Positions 1 through 12,603 of a stretch of DNA of 64,000 nt are shown one piece after another. The notes beneath the pieces were generated by a model that did not search any database, was not told the origin of the DNA, and worked only from the letters and a program-made list of their open reading frames with translations. This DNA comes from Dendrolimus kikuchii (lineage: Eukaryota; Arthropoda; Insecta; Lepidoptera; Lasiocampidae): contig CM034406.1 of the NCBI GenBank assembly GCA_019925095.2, positions 11,775,388 through 11,839,387 of the forward strand, given 5' to 3'. Positions within the stretch are counted from its first letter, which is position 1. Every line of letters starts with the position of its first letter. Position numbers and translations under genes: made by a program.

Positions 1-749
1 GTTATCGCGAGGTCTTTGCAAAGGCCTCGACGGTGGTCGACATCGCGGCCATGGGCCTCCGCGAGGGGCTGAAGGTGGTGCGGACCGTCAGGGACGCGCG
101 TCTCCTCGAGTTCCAGCCGGGACCCGAGAGCGCGGCCAAGGCGGACCGCGTCGCCGAGGCTCTGCGCGGAGCCCTTGTAGGGATGGCTGAGGTCGTCCGC
201 CCCGTAAAGCGTGGGGAGCTTTACGTCTCTGGGCTGAACGAATCAGTCACGGTCGATGGGCTGAGTGACGCGATCGCGCGCGCCGGCAATTGCCGGCGCG
301 ACGACGTGCGCACGAAGCACATCGGTACAGGACCGGGCGGTTTGGGCGCATCATACGTGATGTGCCCCGTCGCTGCTGCCAAAGCCATCGTCGAGCTGGG
401 CTACCTCGTGGTAGGTTTCACCTCGGCGAGGGTGGAGGCACTGGAAGCCAGACCGATACGTTGTTACCGGTGTTACAACGTCGGCCATGGCACTCAGACC
501 TGTCCGGACACGTGCCCGGACCGGACTAACTTGTGTCTCCGCTGCGGTAAGAGCGGACACAAGATGCCAGACTGCACGGCTCGGAACCCCCACTGCGCGG
601 CGTGCGCGGCGGGGGGACTCAACGCTGCCCACCCCACGTTAGCGAGGTTCTGCCAGCCTCCCTACGTAAAGGGCAAATTCGTCCATCCGAGGACGAAACA
701 ACGTACGGGTGCATCGGGAGTACGCGCAATGGACACCTCCAATGCCTAG
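1..749 (+). CDS. R1-clade ORF1 (gag-like nucleic-acid binding protein), 5' partial
   Basis: The frame is open from base 3 to the TAG at 747-749, so this is the C-terminal part of a longer protein; the first in-frame GTG at 33 is not a real start. Two CX2CX4HX4C zinc knuckles are visible (CYRCYNVGHGTQTC and CLRCGKSGHKMPDC), followed by a third looser Cys/His cluster ending in ARFC. Such proteins bind the element's RNA and form the RNP that delivers it to the target (family knowledge). The last codons overlap the start of ORF2 (ATG at 742) in a different frame, as is usual for R1-type elements. No stop or shift is seen within the visible part. Confidence 0.9.
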   Translation, partial: YREVFAKASTVVDIAAMGLREGLKVVRTVRDARLLEFQPGPESAAKADRVAEALRGALVGMAEVVRPVKRGELYVSGLNESVTVDGLSDAIARAGNCRRDDVRTKHIGTGPGGLGASYVMCPVAAAKAIVELGYLVVGFTSARVEALEARPIRCYRCYNVGHGTQTCPDTCPDRTNLCLRCGKSGHKMPDCTARNPHCAACAAGGLNAAHPTLARFCQPPYVKGKFVHPRTKQRTGASGVRAMDTSNA

Positions 750-3700
750 TACGCCCGTAACAGTACTATTTCAGGCGAACGTAAACCACTCCCCCACCGC
801 TCAGGACTTGTGCCTGCAGGCGATGGCGGAGTGGCAAGCGAACTTGGCCGTAATAAGCGAACCTTATTACGTGCCGCCTTGCGGCAATTGGGTGGGCGAC
901 CTCGACGACGTGGTAGCGGTGGTGGCCAGAGCCGGATCTGGCACACCGCTTACATGTCTCGAAAGAGGAAAGGGCTATGCGGTGGCGGAGAGTGGGAGTA
1001 TCGTCGTCATAGGCGTTTACTTTTCACGTAACCGCCCCCTGGCGGAGTTCGAGCTTCGCTTGGACGCCATCAGGGCTGCCATAGGCAGACTGTTGCCTAA
1101 AACGATTTTCGTGATGGGCGACTTTAACGCAAAGCACTGTTCCTGGGGAATTGCGTTCACGGAACCTAGAGGCCGGGCGGTTGAGGAATGGGCTCTTCAA
1201 TCCGGCCTGACCATATTGAACCAGGGATCGGTCCAGACCTGCGTGCGCGCGCGGGGTGGATCGGTCATCGACCTGTCATTCGCCACTCATGCGGCCGCCC
1301 GCAGAGTTGTCGGATGGAGGGTGCTGGAGGAGGTGGAGTCGCTCTCTGATCATCGGTACATCAGATTTGAGCTTACCCCCTCCTCCGGTCCGAGCCCTGT
1401 TCATCGCCCCCCTCTCCTCCCGCGTTGGGCCCTTACCAAGCTCGATCCGGAGCAGGCCGAGGAGTGGGTACTCACGGAAAGCTGGGCCTACCCAGCCGAA
1501 TTCGCGAACTTGAAGTCGCAGGCAGAGCACATGCGCAAGACCCTGACGAGGGTTTGCGACGCGGCGATGCCTCGCGTCTCCAAGCGGCAGCCTCCGTGCA
1601 AGCAGGTCCACTGGTGGACCGAGGAGCTGGGCGAGATGCGAAAGGCAGTTCGCATCATCAGCCACAGGCTCAAACGCTGCAGGGCGCGCACGTCCTCCGG
1701 ACTACGTCGCGGAAAATGGACTCGTGGGCGAGTTTAGGGAGGCCAGAAAGGCCCTTTCGATTGCAATACTGCAAGCGAAAGCCCGGGCTCGGGCCGAGCT
1801 CCTCGAGACGCTCGATCGGGACCCTTGGGGGCGTCCGTACCGTGGGGCCCGCAACACGTTGCGGCCTTGCACATCCACGGTCACGGAAACGCTCGAACCC
1901 GAGGTGCTCCGGTCGGTTATCGACGGGCTCTTCCCGGAACCGGGAAACTTTACTCCCCCCAGTATGGGTCCACCCGTTCCCGACACCCCCACGGACGAGG
2001 AGCCTCACTCCATCTCCGAGGGGGAACTAGACGTTGCCCTGGACCGGCTCCGGGGCAGGAAGACGGCACCGGGACCCGACGGGGTTCCAGGTCGACTCCT
2101 CTTCCTGGCCGCTAAACATCTACGCGGCCAGCTGCGGGAACTGTTCGAAGCCTGTATTCGCGCAGGTCGGTTCCCGTCGCAATGGAAGGAGGGTCGTTTG
2201 TGCCTGATTCCTGAGGGAGGTTGGCCTCCCAACGATCCGTCCGCCTTCAGGCCCATAGTGCTGCTGAACGAGGTCGCTAAGGTCTTCGAAAAGATCTTGG
2301 CGGAGCGGCTCGTGAAGCATCTCGACGCTGTGGAGCCGGGGCTTTCAGAAACGCAGTTCGGGTTTCGGCGGAGGCGCTCCACGATGGACGCCTTCGAGAC
2401 GCTGCGAACGTTAACGGACGAAGCCGTCCAAGCGAAGGATGTCGTTCTTGCGGTGTCGCTAGACATAGCGAACGCCTTTAACAGCCCCCCCCATGAGACG
2501 ATCAGGGAGGGGCTCCGCGCGCATGGAGTCCCCCCGTACCTCACGAGGCTGTTGGGCGTGTACCTGCAGGATCGACATATCCTTTGGGAGGGCGGTGAGT
2601 CCGGCAATCCCGAGTTAGGCCGGCGACGCGTCGCGTGCGGCGTTCCACAGGGGTCGGTCCTCGGGCCGATTCTTTGGAACGTAGGTTATGACTGGATCCT
2701 TCGGGTTCCGGTCCTGCCCGGGGTAGGGCTGATCTGCTTTGCGGACGACACCCTACTCACGGCACGCGCTGCGTCATTTGCGGAATCCGTGGGCGTCGCC
2801 AACGCCGGGTTGGCGATTGTCGTAGATCGAATAGCTGGGCTGGGCTTGAGGGTCTCCCCCGCGAAAACGGAGGCCATCATGTTCCATAGGAAATTTCGTA
2901 ATCCCCCCGCGGACTTGACCGTTTCGGTCCAAGGGGTGGCCATTAGAGTAGGGCCCCAAATGAAATATCTGGGGCTAGTTCTCGATGGGAAATGGCTGTT
3001 CAAAGCGCACTTTGAGCAGCTAGTTCCCAAACTCGTCAAATCCGCGGGCGCACTCTCGAGGCTGCTTCCCAACGTAGGGGGCCCGGGAGGTGCGACGCGG
3101 AAACTTTACTCTGGCATCCTGAGGAGTATGGCACTGTACGGTGCACCCGTCTGGTCCATTGCACTTCACCGCCACAACAGAACCCTGCTGCAACGGGCGC
3201 AGCAGGTTCTGGCCGTGAGGACCATACGGGGGTATCGCACAGTGTCGCGGACGGCGGCCACCCTCCTGGCAGGCGATCCGCCCTGGCATCTCCAGGCGGA
3301 CGTCCTGACAGTGGTGCGCCGCACCCGGCAGGATGCCCTAGCTAGAGGCCTGACCTTCTGTCAGGTCGAAATCGAGGCGATCAGGAAGCGGGAGACCGCC
3401 TCCATGATCGCCGTCTGGTCTCAAGAGCTCGAGAGCCCTGCGGCCTATGGCGGCTACACGGTGGATGCAATCAGGCCACAGCTGACGGAATGGGTCAACC
3501 GCACCAGCGGCACCCTGACCTTCAGGACGACACAGATACTTACCGGACACGGATGTTTCGATAAGTATCTGTGTCGCATTGTGGACTGCTTGCCTTCCCC
3601 GGACTGCCGCCAGTGCGGCGCGCCCGACACGGCGTTACACACGCTTGTCGAGTGCGCCGCATGGGCGCCGCAGCGTTTCGAACTTGAGACGCACGTAGGT

Positions 3701-3919
3701 CCAGTCGACTCGCTCTGCGACTTGGTCAAAGCCATGCTGCAGAGCAGCGACAATTGGGGGGCTGCGGTTACTTTTTGCGAGACAGTAATGTCACTCAAGG
3801 AGGCCGCAGAACAAGACAGGGAGAGAAGTCCTGCAGCGCGTGCCAATGCGTCTTCTCGAGGTCGCCGGCCTTCAGCTGGCACCCGGAGAGGCAGGTACGC
3901 GCATTACTTCCCTCCCTGA
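742..3919 (+). pseudogene. R1-clade ORF2: APE-like endonuclease plus reverse transcriptase, one frameshift
   Basis: The endonuclease is read from the ATG at 742 to about 1700 and the reverse transcriptase continues in the next frame to the TGA at 3917-3919. The change of frame near 1690-1735 fits a one-base insertion or two-base loss. Endonuclease signatures seen are QANVNHS, the catalytic Glu in ISEPYY, GDFNAKH, VIDLSF and the final SDH. RT signatures are RPIVLLNEVAKVFEK, the Asp in SLDIANAF, GVPQGSVLGP and FADD (2738-2749). A C-terminal CX2C...HX4C motif (CRQCGAPDTALHTLVEC) is typical of the R1 clade. Total length is about 1,058 residues, normal for the family. Apart from the shift the domains look intact, suggesting a fairly young copy. 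A sequencing indel is the main alternative. Confidence 0.92.
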
Positions 3920-4338
3920 GTTAGGTTCCGTTTACCGCGGGGGGCCTTTAGCTTGCTAGGAAGAGCAAAGGACCTTCTACCCCCGCACAACGAAGTGGGG
4001 TGTGTTCTCCCAGGGCACACTCCAGGCACTTTATTGCGCTGGATCGGCTGGGCGTAACTATGTTCTAAATCTCAGCCTTTCCAACACATTCAAAGCGCAG
4101 GGTCGTCAGGGAGGAGGGGGTTTTTAGTGGGTATTGGGGTTGCTCGCCCGTGCAGCAACGCTCGGAGTCTTCCACACTATTCTGTGACGTCGATCGCGGA
4201 CGGAGCGCTGCCAAGAGCATACTATTGCTGCAGAGTTATCGCCCCCGACCGACGCGTGTCGTTCCCCTAGCAACGACCCAGTTTGTGCGTAAATCGGTTA
4301 AGCATTTTCCCTCGCCTCAAAACCAAAAAAAAAAAAAG
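3920..4338 (+). other. R1-clade element 3' UTR and A-rich tail
   Basis: It follows the ORF2 stop directly. Several blocks are shared with the region after the stop of the copy at 21144-22001, for example GGGGGCCTTTAGCT, the AACGAAGT/GACGAAGT block and CGCTGGATC...CTGGGCGTAACTA. It ends in an A-rich tract, and the DDE transposon begins about 20 bases later. Confidence 0.85.
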
Positions 4339-4359
4339 TGTGATGGTCAATTGAAAATA

Positions 4360-6223
4360 CTATAGTCGACGCATTATGAACTGAGGCTTCGGGTCATAAA
4401 TCATATTTATCTGTCTGTCTCGCTCGTACTTACAGGTCTTATGGAGAGATGTAGTGATGTGCGTAAGAATTGTAGAGGTGCGTATCGATAACGGGATAGG
4501 TCCGATCGATATGCTAAATTATGTTACGTAACTAATAGGGATAATTTTTCGCGAAAATAAAAGTTTTTAGTTTGTAAAATAAAATGTTTGTTTCGACGTA
4601 ATCATAGAGAAACTGTATAGATCGTAATGTGGCCCTGAAAAGGGCCGTTTTTATCTTTTCTAGGGATATTTCTTCAAAAATCCTCATCCGTGTATTCCCC
4701 ATCTGTGTCATCTTCCTGTAGATTAATTATCAGAGGTGGTGCTTGATCTCTTAAAAAAGTTTTCCTTGAGTCCTTATCCTGCAGCTCCTCGGCATGCCTC
4801 ACACATTTTGCCCAGTCGTCTTGAGTAACATTATCAATAGCGTTGTGGAGAAGAATTTCAACATCAGCAATGTTAAATGTATGATTTTTTGCAGCAATTT
4901 CTCCTTTGAATTGAGCCCAGATGAGTTCGATGGGGTTATATTGACAATGATATGGAGGCAGTCTTATCACTTCCTAACCCCTTTCCTATGCCAGCTGATC
5001 TAAGGCATATATTTGTTTTGGGTTACTCTCCTTCACTTTTCTTAACAATTCTTCCCTTATGTCTGCATTCAAGAAAGGAATGTTCTTTGTCAGCCATTCT
5101 TGAATGTCACTTTTCTTTGTAGATAATGTGGGTATCCTTTCTAATTGCACGGAGTGGTAGCTGGCATTATGGATGTCTATTACAGAAGTTTCTTCAAGAA
5201 CATTTAATAAATCAGAAAACCATGGCGTATATGTATCACCATTTATTTCATTGTGGTAGACTTAGACTTAACAGCTTTGAAAATACATTTTGCCTCCGGC
5301 ACAAAGCCAGTCTTTCCAGAACCAGCATGACACATGATTAATTCATTCCAAGCCACATGCGTTTTTTCCAGTGGTTTTGAGTGACCCAAGTCTCATCAAG
5401 TTAAATTCGTGGTCATTGATCATTGGTTTTCCTGAGAAAGTCAACTTTTCGTAAAAAGTCCACTCTGGTACAGACTATATCCGCTCTTTCCATGAAATAT
5501 TTTCTTCCATCGGCATTTTTTAAAACTTGTAGCCTATCTTCGTCAAATTTTTTCTCATTGAAGAATATCCGCGCTTAAAATTAGGCATCTGATCTTGGTG
5601 TTCTTCTAGAATTCTAGCCACCTATGGATATTCCCCGTTGTCATAAAATGAATCAATGGTACGTTTTAGTACGCTGACATCAAAGCTATCTAGATCAGTG
5701 ACAGTCGCTGTCTTCTTAACATTTGCTCTTGGTATATTCAGGTTGCTTGCCTGTGATACTTCGGTTTTTATTCGATCCACGGCCGCTTTACTAACTCCAC
5801 AAATCAGTGCTGCAAGCTTTCGTGGATTATTGAAATTGAAGCAAGCTTTTTTCTCGGGGGTCAGTTTTCAATTCTTTTAAAAACAGGAACACTTTATGAA
5901 TTACAGCCCGAGCTTGAGCGTTGATGTCACCATTTAATTTCTTCAAGACCACGTTGGAAAATAAATCCTCCATTTTGGGTATCGCGTAACGAAGCGAAGT
6001 AATGTAATGAGTGTTATAACAAAAAATATTATATTTTTAAAAAACAACAACCCTTACTCGTTACCACCAATCAGGAGTCAGAGTTTTAATGAAGGTCACG
6101 ATGACGTATTGACCCCGTGTACGCAGGTAGCTAAGTATCGATAACGGGTTGCATTGCGTGCACATTCCTACTGTCAGTGACATTTATTGCCCGACGACTC
6201 AGTTTAAAATGCGTCGACTATAG
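4360..6223 (-). mobile_element. TIR DNA transposon with decayed DDE transposase (Tc1/mariner-like)
   Basis: The ends are terminal inverted repeats: CTATAGTCGACGCAT at 4360 and its reverse complement ending at 6223. Similarity continues for about 45 bases (ACTGAG, TCGGG and ATAAAT blocks). A TA target duplication is possible but cannot be separated from the TIR ends. The 14-mer GTATCGATAACGGG occurs near both ends (4482-4495 and 6135-6148) in the same, not inverted, orientation. Between the ends lies a broken transposase on the minus strand. The element starts about 20 bp after the R1 tail. Confidence 0.87.
4674..5973 (-). pseudogene. DDE transposase pseudogene
   Basis: A plausible start ATG is the CAT at 5971-5973; the first 43 codons from it read through (MEDLFSNVVLKKLNGDIN...). 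Conserved pieces then appear in changing frames, including a helix-turn-helix-like stretch ending near 5745. The last open piece, 98 codons at 4674-4970, holds the C-terminal catalytic region: PPYHCQYNPIELIWAQFKG with the Glu expected after the DD pair, then an acidic tail ending in DEDF. The PYHC..NPIELIWAQ motif is common in insect DDE_3/IS630-type transposases (family knowledge). Several frameshifts and stops separate the parts, so no functional protein is expected. Confidence 0.8.
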
Positions 6224-6244
6224 TCTTGGAAAAGAGACCGTGGT

Positions 6245-6310
6245 TCTGCAAGCGTAGTGCAGGACGCCCTCCAGCCCGGTGGACCGACGATTTCCGCAAA
6301 GTCGCCATTT
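6245..6310 (+). pseudogene. RTE-clade retrotransposon ORF scrap
   Basis: About 20 codons read RSAGRPPARWTDDFRKVA, matching the C-terminal GRPxxRWxDD motif of RTE-clade reverse transcriptase proteins. It starts about 20 bases after the DNA transposon ends. No stops lie within the piece, but nothing recognisable flanks it. Confidence 0.6.
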
Positions 6311-9135
6311 GAGGTCTGAAAATTTAAAAGGTGGACACGGATATATGGAGCAAAAGGAAAGAACACATACAGCGATATCTAGCGATTGATCGACTAAACT
6401 TAGGTATAATAGAGCATAGTATGTCAATAAAATAAACAAATAAAGATAATTAGAAATATTCGGAAGGGATTAAGACAAGTTGCTTAACTATTTCGGCGTC
6501 TGTGCAGGAACTTATTATTAATAATTAACAGGACTTATTTATTTTTAATATTTTGTATCACATTTTTTTACGAAAACATTATGTTAAAAAAATAAAGTTA
6601 CGAGGTCCTGTACTGACGACAATGATAGATATAGCTAGATTATATGTCTTACCATCCACTTTTATACCATACCATAGGTAGAAAATTGATGTTCCTTGTA
6701 TGGGGTTTATTTGGCACACGCAACTTATAGCCAAATATACTATGCCTTCGCAATAAAAGTATAACATCCGCGTAAAACAATTGCAAATAAAGCATTGAAT
6801 AATCATTATAAAATTGTAACATATAGAAACCCCATTTATTAGTGTACCAAAAGTCTAATTTTATAGCAAGTCAAACTTCTGCGTGAATATAGACAAGCTT
6901 TAGTAAGGCGCTGAAATTAAATAGTCCAAAATCATTTCACAAATATTCCTTCAACATCCATTATACTGAAGTTTTCGTACGGGATCGGAGTAATTTAATA
7001 TAAAATAAAATAAATTTATGTATGTTTAGAATAAACTACGCAAATACTTTTAGCGTAGGTTTTGAATATATCACAGATATAAATTTTATTGAAAGGGTAT
7101 TTTCATATAACCATAAAAGACAGACATTTTTGTGCTTAATAGGTCTATAAGCCATAGGTATATAATAAATATGCAACTGGAATATTTTTGTTTTGTCTAA
7201 AAAAAATATTTATCTCAACCTACCTGTAATATTGGATATAGACCAAAGACTGCAATCTGCCAAGAAATCAATTGATGAGTGCTGTGATGTGAAACATTAG
7301 AGATTAACGCTTGAAAATCAACTTGATTCTTACGTAATAACCACAGAACATCATATTTACAGAAAGCTGTGTTATATCCATTGTTACACAAACCACCTCC
7401 CTCCTTGCAAAAGCTCGGCGCAACAGTAACAAGTTTATAGACTGATAGTATTACATTTACATTACTAGGGCACGTCATGTTATGTCGGAAGATAGGATAC
7501 ATTTTAAATTCAAAATTTTGTGACTTCCTGCCAGATACGAGATCAGAATTTACATGTACATAAAAACAAAATACTTGATTTATTAGCCCTAATTTATAAA
7601 ATATCTTATTATATTATAATTTACAGTATGATGCACATACATCTTTTAATCGGCAAAAGAAATAAAACATTTTGTATTTCCAGACTCGGTTTTGAATAAC
7701 ACAAGTATAACTTGTGTCACGTTTCATACACCAATTTATTAAATTTAGCACAGTTAAAAACTATGGTTAATACATGAACGTGTTGCAATGTAAATACAGG
7801 TAGATGATATCGCAGTTAGAGTGGTCGATAAGATTGGGCATCTGTCTGTATCAATAATAAACGTGTAAATATAATATTTAATATTGATTAGAATACTGGT
7901 GTGCACATCACGTAAACGATAAGGTTTCTGTATATATAGTCTAAGTTAAATTAGGAACAAAAGAAATTAATACACTGCAAGAGTACAACAACTCGTCGTT
8001 TTATTTTGTACTCCCCTCTTGGGCTATTGAGCCTTGGGCTCTCGCCAGTGGTGCGTCACCCTATCCAACGGGGTAACCATTATCAACGCACCACTCAACT
8101 ACCCCCACATAACTTGTGTTATTCAAAGCAGTCAGACCAAATGACAGAAAGTTACTCGAAGCCAAAAGACCTGTGAATCTCAGTGAACTAGGCGGGCCAA
8201 TGCACAGACTATTCCAGACCATAGAGAGGATATAATAATACTATAATTATATTGTGTCTTCTATTATATTTAATTCCTTAAGAGTGTAACTGACTCGGTG
8301 GCAAATTTAATTAAAGCCCTTTTGCTCTGAAGATTGATGGTCTTTTAAGATGCTGTAAGAATGGAGTACAAACTCACGTCTCCGCTATAAATATAATTTT
8401 TACATGTATCTTGTCATATTAAAGGGTAAGAAATATTTTATCTAAACATTTTTGGAGCATTAAAACTGTGTATTCGAAAACTTATTTCTGTTGCAAAATA
8501 TGTTTCAGTATGTAAGTGTATTTCAGTATTCTATATAAGTGTAAAAAAATACACAAGTGCTTAGCAGTCCGCACACAATGAAGAATTCCGTAAAAGTGAC
8601 AAAATTTCACTGTTTTCATCACTTTGCTACAGAACCATAATATACATTTAATTGAAAATATCTCAAAAACTACTCAACGGATATTATTTAAACCTAATGT
8701 TGAAAGACAAATTTCTAATTCAACAATATTCTTATGTAATTCTATACGTTTTTATATAACTCATCATAAAAATATATGTAATGCCAGTATGTATATATTT
8801 AAATAATAATATTGGAACAGTGTCCGTCGGCTGAGGTAATTTTCCTAGGCGTCGTATTATAATTAAAACTATGGAAATATTTCGTAAACACTGTTGAAAT
8901 TAAATTTGAAAGCAGTAGAAAATATTTATATTAACCATTAATGTTGTTGAAAGTATTTTACAAGTTCTGTAATCTAGATTTTTCCACAAGTATACAACTC
9001 ATCATTTAAAAAATAAAAGGCAAATTTAATAATCTTGGGAAATTACACCTTGCTACCCATTGACTCAATTAACATTACTATTATAACTATATACAATTTT
9101 TAACAGTAAATAACATCTATCTATAATGTAGTTAC
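6311..9135. other. AT-rich intergenic DNA
   Basis: I see no convincing gene. Open frames here are short and low in complexity. A GC-richer patch near 8000-8110 (CTCCCCTCTTGGGC and following) resembles repeat DNA but I cannot assign it. Confidence 0.5.
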
Positions 9136-9346
9136 TACCCGTGTGCAGAGGTTTACCGATAGCCTCATGATGTTACGCGTCGATGGTCAGTAGGGTTGAC
9201 AAAAAAGGTTACATAAATAGTTTTTGCAATAAATGTATTATTTTAATTTATTATTGAATATACTTTACGTAAGTATATAAATAATAGTAAGTAATACAAT
9301 ACAATAATAGTAAGCAGTCATCGGAAAACCTGCGCCCGGCTTATAT
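9136..9346. mobile_element. TIR MITE mX, solo copy
   Basis: It matches the sequence in which the R1 copy at 21144 is inserted, including GGTCAGTAGGGTTGAC, the AT-rich middle and AATACAATACAATAATAG. The ends CCGTGTGCAG and CTGCGCCCGG are imperfect inverted repeats (8 of 10). This copy lacks both insertions found at 21-22.7 kb and so serves as the empty site for them. Confidence 0.7.
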
Positions 9347-11274
9347 TCTAACATTCTGTTTTGTGTTATCCTCAGGATTTCAGAAAATGATTTGGAAGAT
9401 TACAGACCAAATTGTTGTCTTTGTATTTATATTTGGCACCTGTTGCCTGGCACATGTTGAACTGCACTTATTTGGTCACCATCGCGAGAATTTTTTTGAA
9501 GTGAAACTTCTATATAACGGGGGGTGTTAGGATTTTTCTGGCACGAAAAAGGGTTATGGCCGCGACGTGGAGGAGCAGCATAAATTTAGACTAGGCGTGG
9601 TGAGAGGCGGCACAATTTTAGAGTATACTATGGATGCGTTTTTTGCTCCGGATCGAATTCAGTTTTTTGTTTTATAAAATAAAATATGTTTAAATAAAAA
9701 ATGCATTCATTAAAATGTACCTAACATAACCAAATCATAATTTGCAGTAAACCTGCGAAAAATCGAAATGTGTGCTGGGACACATAGTAGAGGTAAAACT
9801 TCAACGGACAAGTGGAAAAACGAATGGCAACGGATAAGTGGCAAATCGAATCGCAACAAAATTTTAACTTAAATTTTTACGGGAGGTTTTTTTGTTTTAT
9901 ACCTACATCATTTAATTGATCACCATGTGTCTCGCTATGTGAAGACCAAATAAACATTTTTATTTCTTTCTTTCTTTCTTCTTTTTGTATGCACCTGTGT
10001 ATGCGCGGATCCGAAGTTTAAAAAAACCCTGGATATTCCGTACACATGTTCGCCGTTTAGCCATATAGTTTCAGCGATTATTTTATTTTAACCATCGGTT
10101 AAATGTTTATGCACACCAGCCTTAGTCGTCATAATATATTAAGAAATATAATGTTTTTGAATTTAGGTCGAGGAATGCCTCCCAAAAATGATTTGTATTC
10201 TATTAAGAATACATTATTGTATCCGCCCGCGAGCAGAACACATCTCATGTAAAAGTGTCTCGATTGCGAATATAAACTTATATCCTAAACCAGTCTCTTA
10301 TTGAAGATAAATATCCCGGTCAGCTCTGAAGCCACTGGCCGTCACAGTACCATAATTTAAAAATCATTTTTCAAAATTAAATAATAAACAACCTGACATT
10401 TTACCACCTACTGTGACATTGGTCAAATCAATGCAATTTGCATTGGAGCCATAAGCCCTTAAAAGAAGAAGAAGATAATAAGGTTTTAAGTTTTGATTAA
10501 TAATATTCCACACGACTGTGTATACACTTTAAAAAAATATCAACCTTTTGTATTGCGTCCTGTGGTTAACGTTAATCTACAATTATTTTTGTGATTTCAA
10601 TACCTACAACATTTTATAGCACCATGCAAAGTATTCATATGGCCATCTTGTTGTCTAATTTCAATCCACATAGAATCAATCGTTTCAGATTCTATAACAA
10701 AGACGGACGGACTGACGAAATCATAATGGATGCGTTTTTACCCAATGTTTAAATCACCTTAAAAAGAAGAACATTTTACGAATCTTTACAATATTTGAAA
10801 ACCGTAACGAGCTTATTAAACCCACTCGTAAAACTCCTTAACTTGAGCTTTGAGAATAATTTTTAATTCTGTCAACTTGTTTTCACATTTAATACGATGA
10901 ATAAAAAAGTAATAAACAATGTCTCCTAACAAACGAATCTCATTTTGTTGTCACACAATAGAAAACTTGTTACTTTGCACTCCAGTTCTTCTTTAAGTAC
11001 ATTTACTTGTCAAGTTTTAAAATCAAGTAAACAAATCAGTTGGATTCAGTTGTTTGTTGTTTTTAAGCTTATAGAATTGGTATTATGCATTTTAAGACCT
11101 TTTTTGAATTTTAAGAACTTAGGTCTAAAGTGACTACTTACGGAAAACCGTATAATATGTTAGGTAGTAGGCTATTTACCAGTCCGGATGGCCACTAGCC
11201 TTAGTCTAGAGCATGCAGTTGTAAATATCTCGCGAGTTGTGTTCTGACATTACTTAATTTTCTTTGAAATATAG
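9347..11274. other. AT-rich intergenic DNA with LINE-tail-like (TTTC)n
   Basis: I see no gene. Near 9915-9985 the sequence ends in AATAAACATTTTTATTTC followed by TTTC repeats, which looks like the 3' end of a retroelement with a simple-repeat tail, but no coding part is visible. Confidence 0.4.
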
Positions 11275-11440
11275 TATCCGTGCAAGAACGGAGAAAGAAA
11301 CCAATTGCTGAGGCCGGCCGGCCTGTCGTAAAAGGCGACAAAGCAATTCACAGCCAGGTGGTAGGATAATTGCTCGTCTGAATGGCTACTACCCCTGGTG
11401 TAGAGTTGGCCTCTATAACAACATTGATTTGTTTTGCGGC
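11275..11440 (+). mobile_element. SINE-A, 5' half
   Basis: It starts with TATCCGTGCAAGAACGGAG and matches the family through the CAGCCAGGTGGTAGG and TGGCTACTACCCCTGG blocks. The 3' half is missing after about 11440. Confidence 0.75.
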
Positions 11441-12523
11441 TTTAAGCTCGCTAGAAGCTAATATCTTGCTACCTATTGACATCAATAAAAAAAAATGATT
11501 AAAGAATATTGTTGTTTTTCAAGGTCTGGCTAACGATACCTTAGAACTAAGTACACAGAATATTTTTTTCAAACCTTAATTGTATGTATGGCAGCTGCAC
11601 CTACCCTTTATTTTTCACTACGTAAATTAGTAGCACTATTCAGACTACGCCTTCTTGTCAAATTTTATTTATTTAAACCCTGTAGTTTCAAAAAAAAAAG
11701 ATTACTGGGCTTATAAAAACGGATGGACGCATGTATATGACGTTTTTATAGAGTTCCGTTTTTGACAATTTGGTTACGGTACCTTAAAATACTTATCTTT
11801 CCTAAGTACCTATGACAATAGAACTTTCATAATAATTCATCTTATTTTGAAATAAGGTCTGAAAACAAGAATGGTCAAGCTTAAACCCTCCTAAAAAGGG
11901 TCAAGCAATTATAAGCACTCTGGTTGTAATTAATTTCTAGTTTCAATTGTTAATTCCCTTTATAGGGATAACAACGCTCGGACGCGCTAGTGGTTTCGGG
12001 ATACACAGTTTTCAAGGATGGAGCGCAGATTTTATTTATTTTATTTTAAAATGGACAAAGCATGCTAAAGGTAGGTCTTCATCCGGGATAATGTTATGGT
12101 CAAAGGCCGTTTCAGGTCACGTCGTTTCAGATGTAGCGATAAGTTTATTGCGTTATTTGTGATGCTATATTTTTATTATTGTTAAATAACTTTAAATATT
12201 GACAGATAACGTATGTACTTGTACATACACTAATGTGGCGATTCATTAACGGCGTATTTTTTTAATTCTACTCGTATAAAAAAACGCATTTGGCCACAGT
12301 CAATAACTACAACATTATCACAGTAAAAAAAATCAACGAGCATAAGAATACAATCGCTCAGTAAAAATTTAAATATGCAAAATCCCCTAAATTCTATAAT
12401 TCTACAGGGCGCCAAAAGAATTTTTATTTGTTTTTATACTATACCTTAAAACTCCACTAAAAATTTGCAATTAACATTATATTATCTAAAGCGTATTTTT
12501 TTTTACTAAATCAGTCTAGGTAG
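11441..12523. other. Intergenic DNA without recognised features
   Basis: The region is AT-rich with homopolymer runs. Short open frames such as 11947-12162 lack any family resemblance. Confidence 0.45.
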
Positions 12524-12603
12524 TATGACCGGTTCCTTTATCTTACTATTTATTCACTTGCTTTACCATCGGTAGCTTGACAACACAAGTATGGCGTTCA
12601 TGT

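Larger units (their letters stand above)
1..4338 (+). mobile_element. R1-clade non-LTR retrotransposon, 5' end outside window
   Basis: The stretch carries ORF1, an overlapping ORF2, a 3' UTR and a short A-rich tail near 4319-4337, which is the order expected of an R1-clade LINE. Its GC content is far above that of the surrounding DNA. The 5' UTR and start of ORF1 lie before base 1, so the 5' target duplication cannot be seen. It does not sit in rDNA or telomeric repeats. A related 5'-truncated copy lies at 21144-22001 and a more distant one, inverted, at 12604-13374. One frameshift in ORF2 makes this copy non-autonomous as read. Confidence 0.93.

Noticed and set aside
351..632. Minus-strand open frame across ORF1
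   Set aside because: It is a shadow of the GC-rich ORF1, as are the other overlapping frames within 1-4000.
4150..4365. 71-codon open frame after ORF2
   Set aside because: It lies across the 3' UTR and poly-A tail of the R1-clade element.
7773..7992. Possible solo LTR (TGTTGCA...TACAACA with an AATAAA inside)
   Set aside because: The flanking 5-mers do not match, there is no clear primer-binding site or polypurine tract, and no second copy is in the window.
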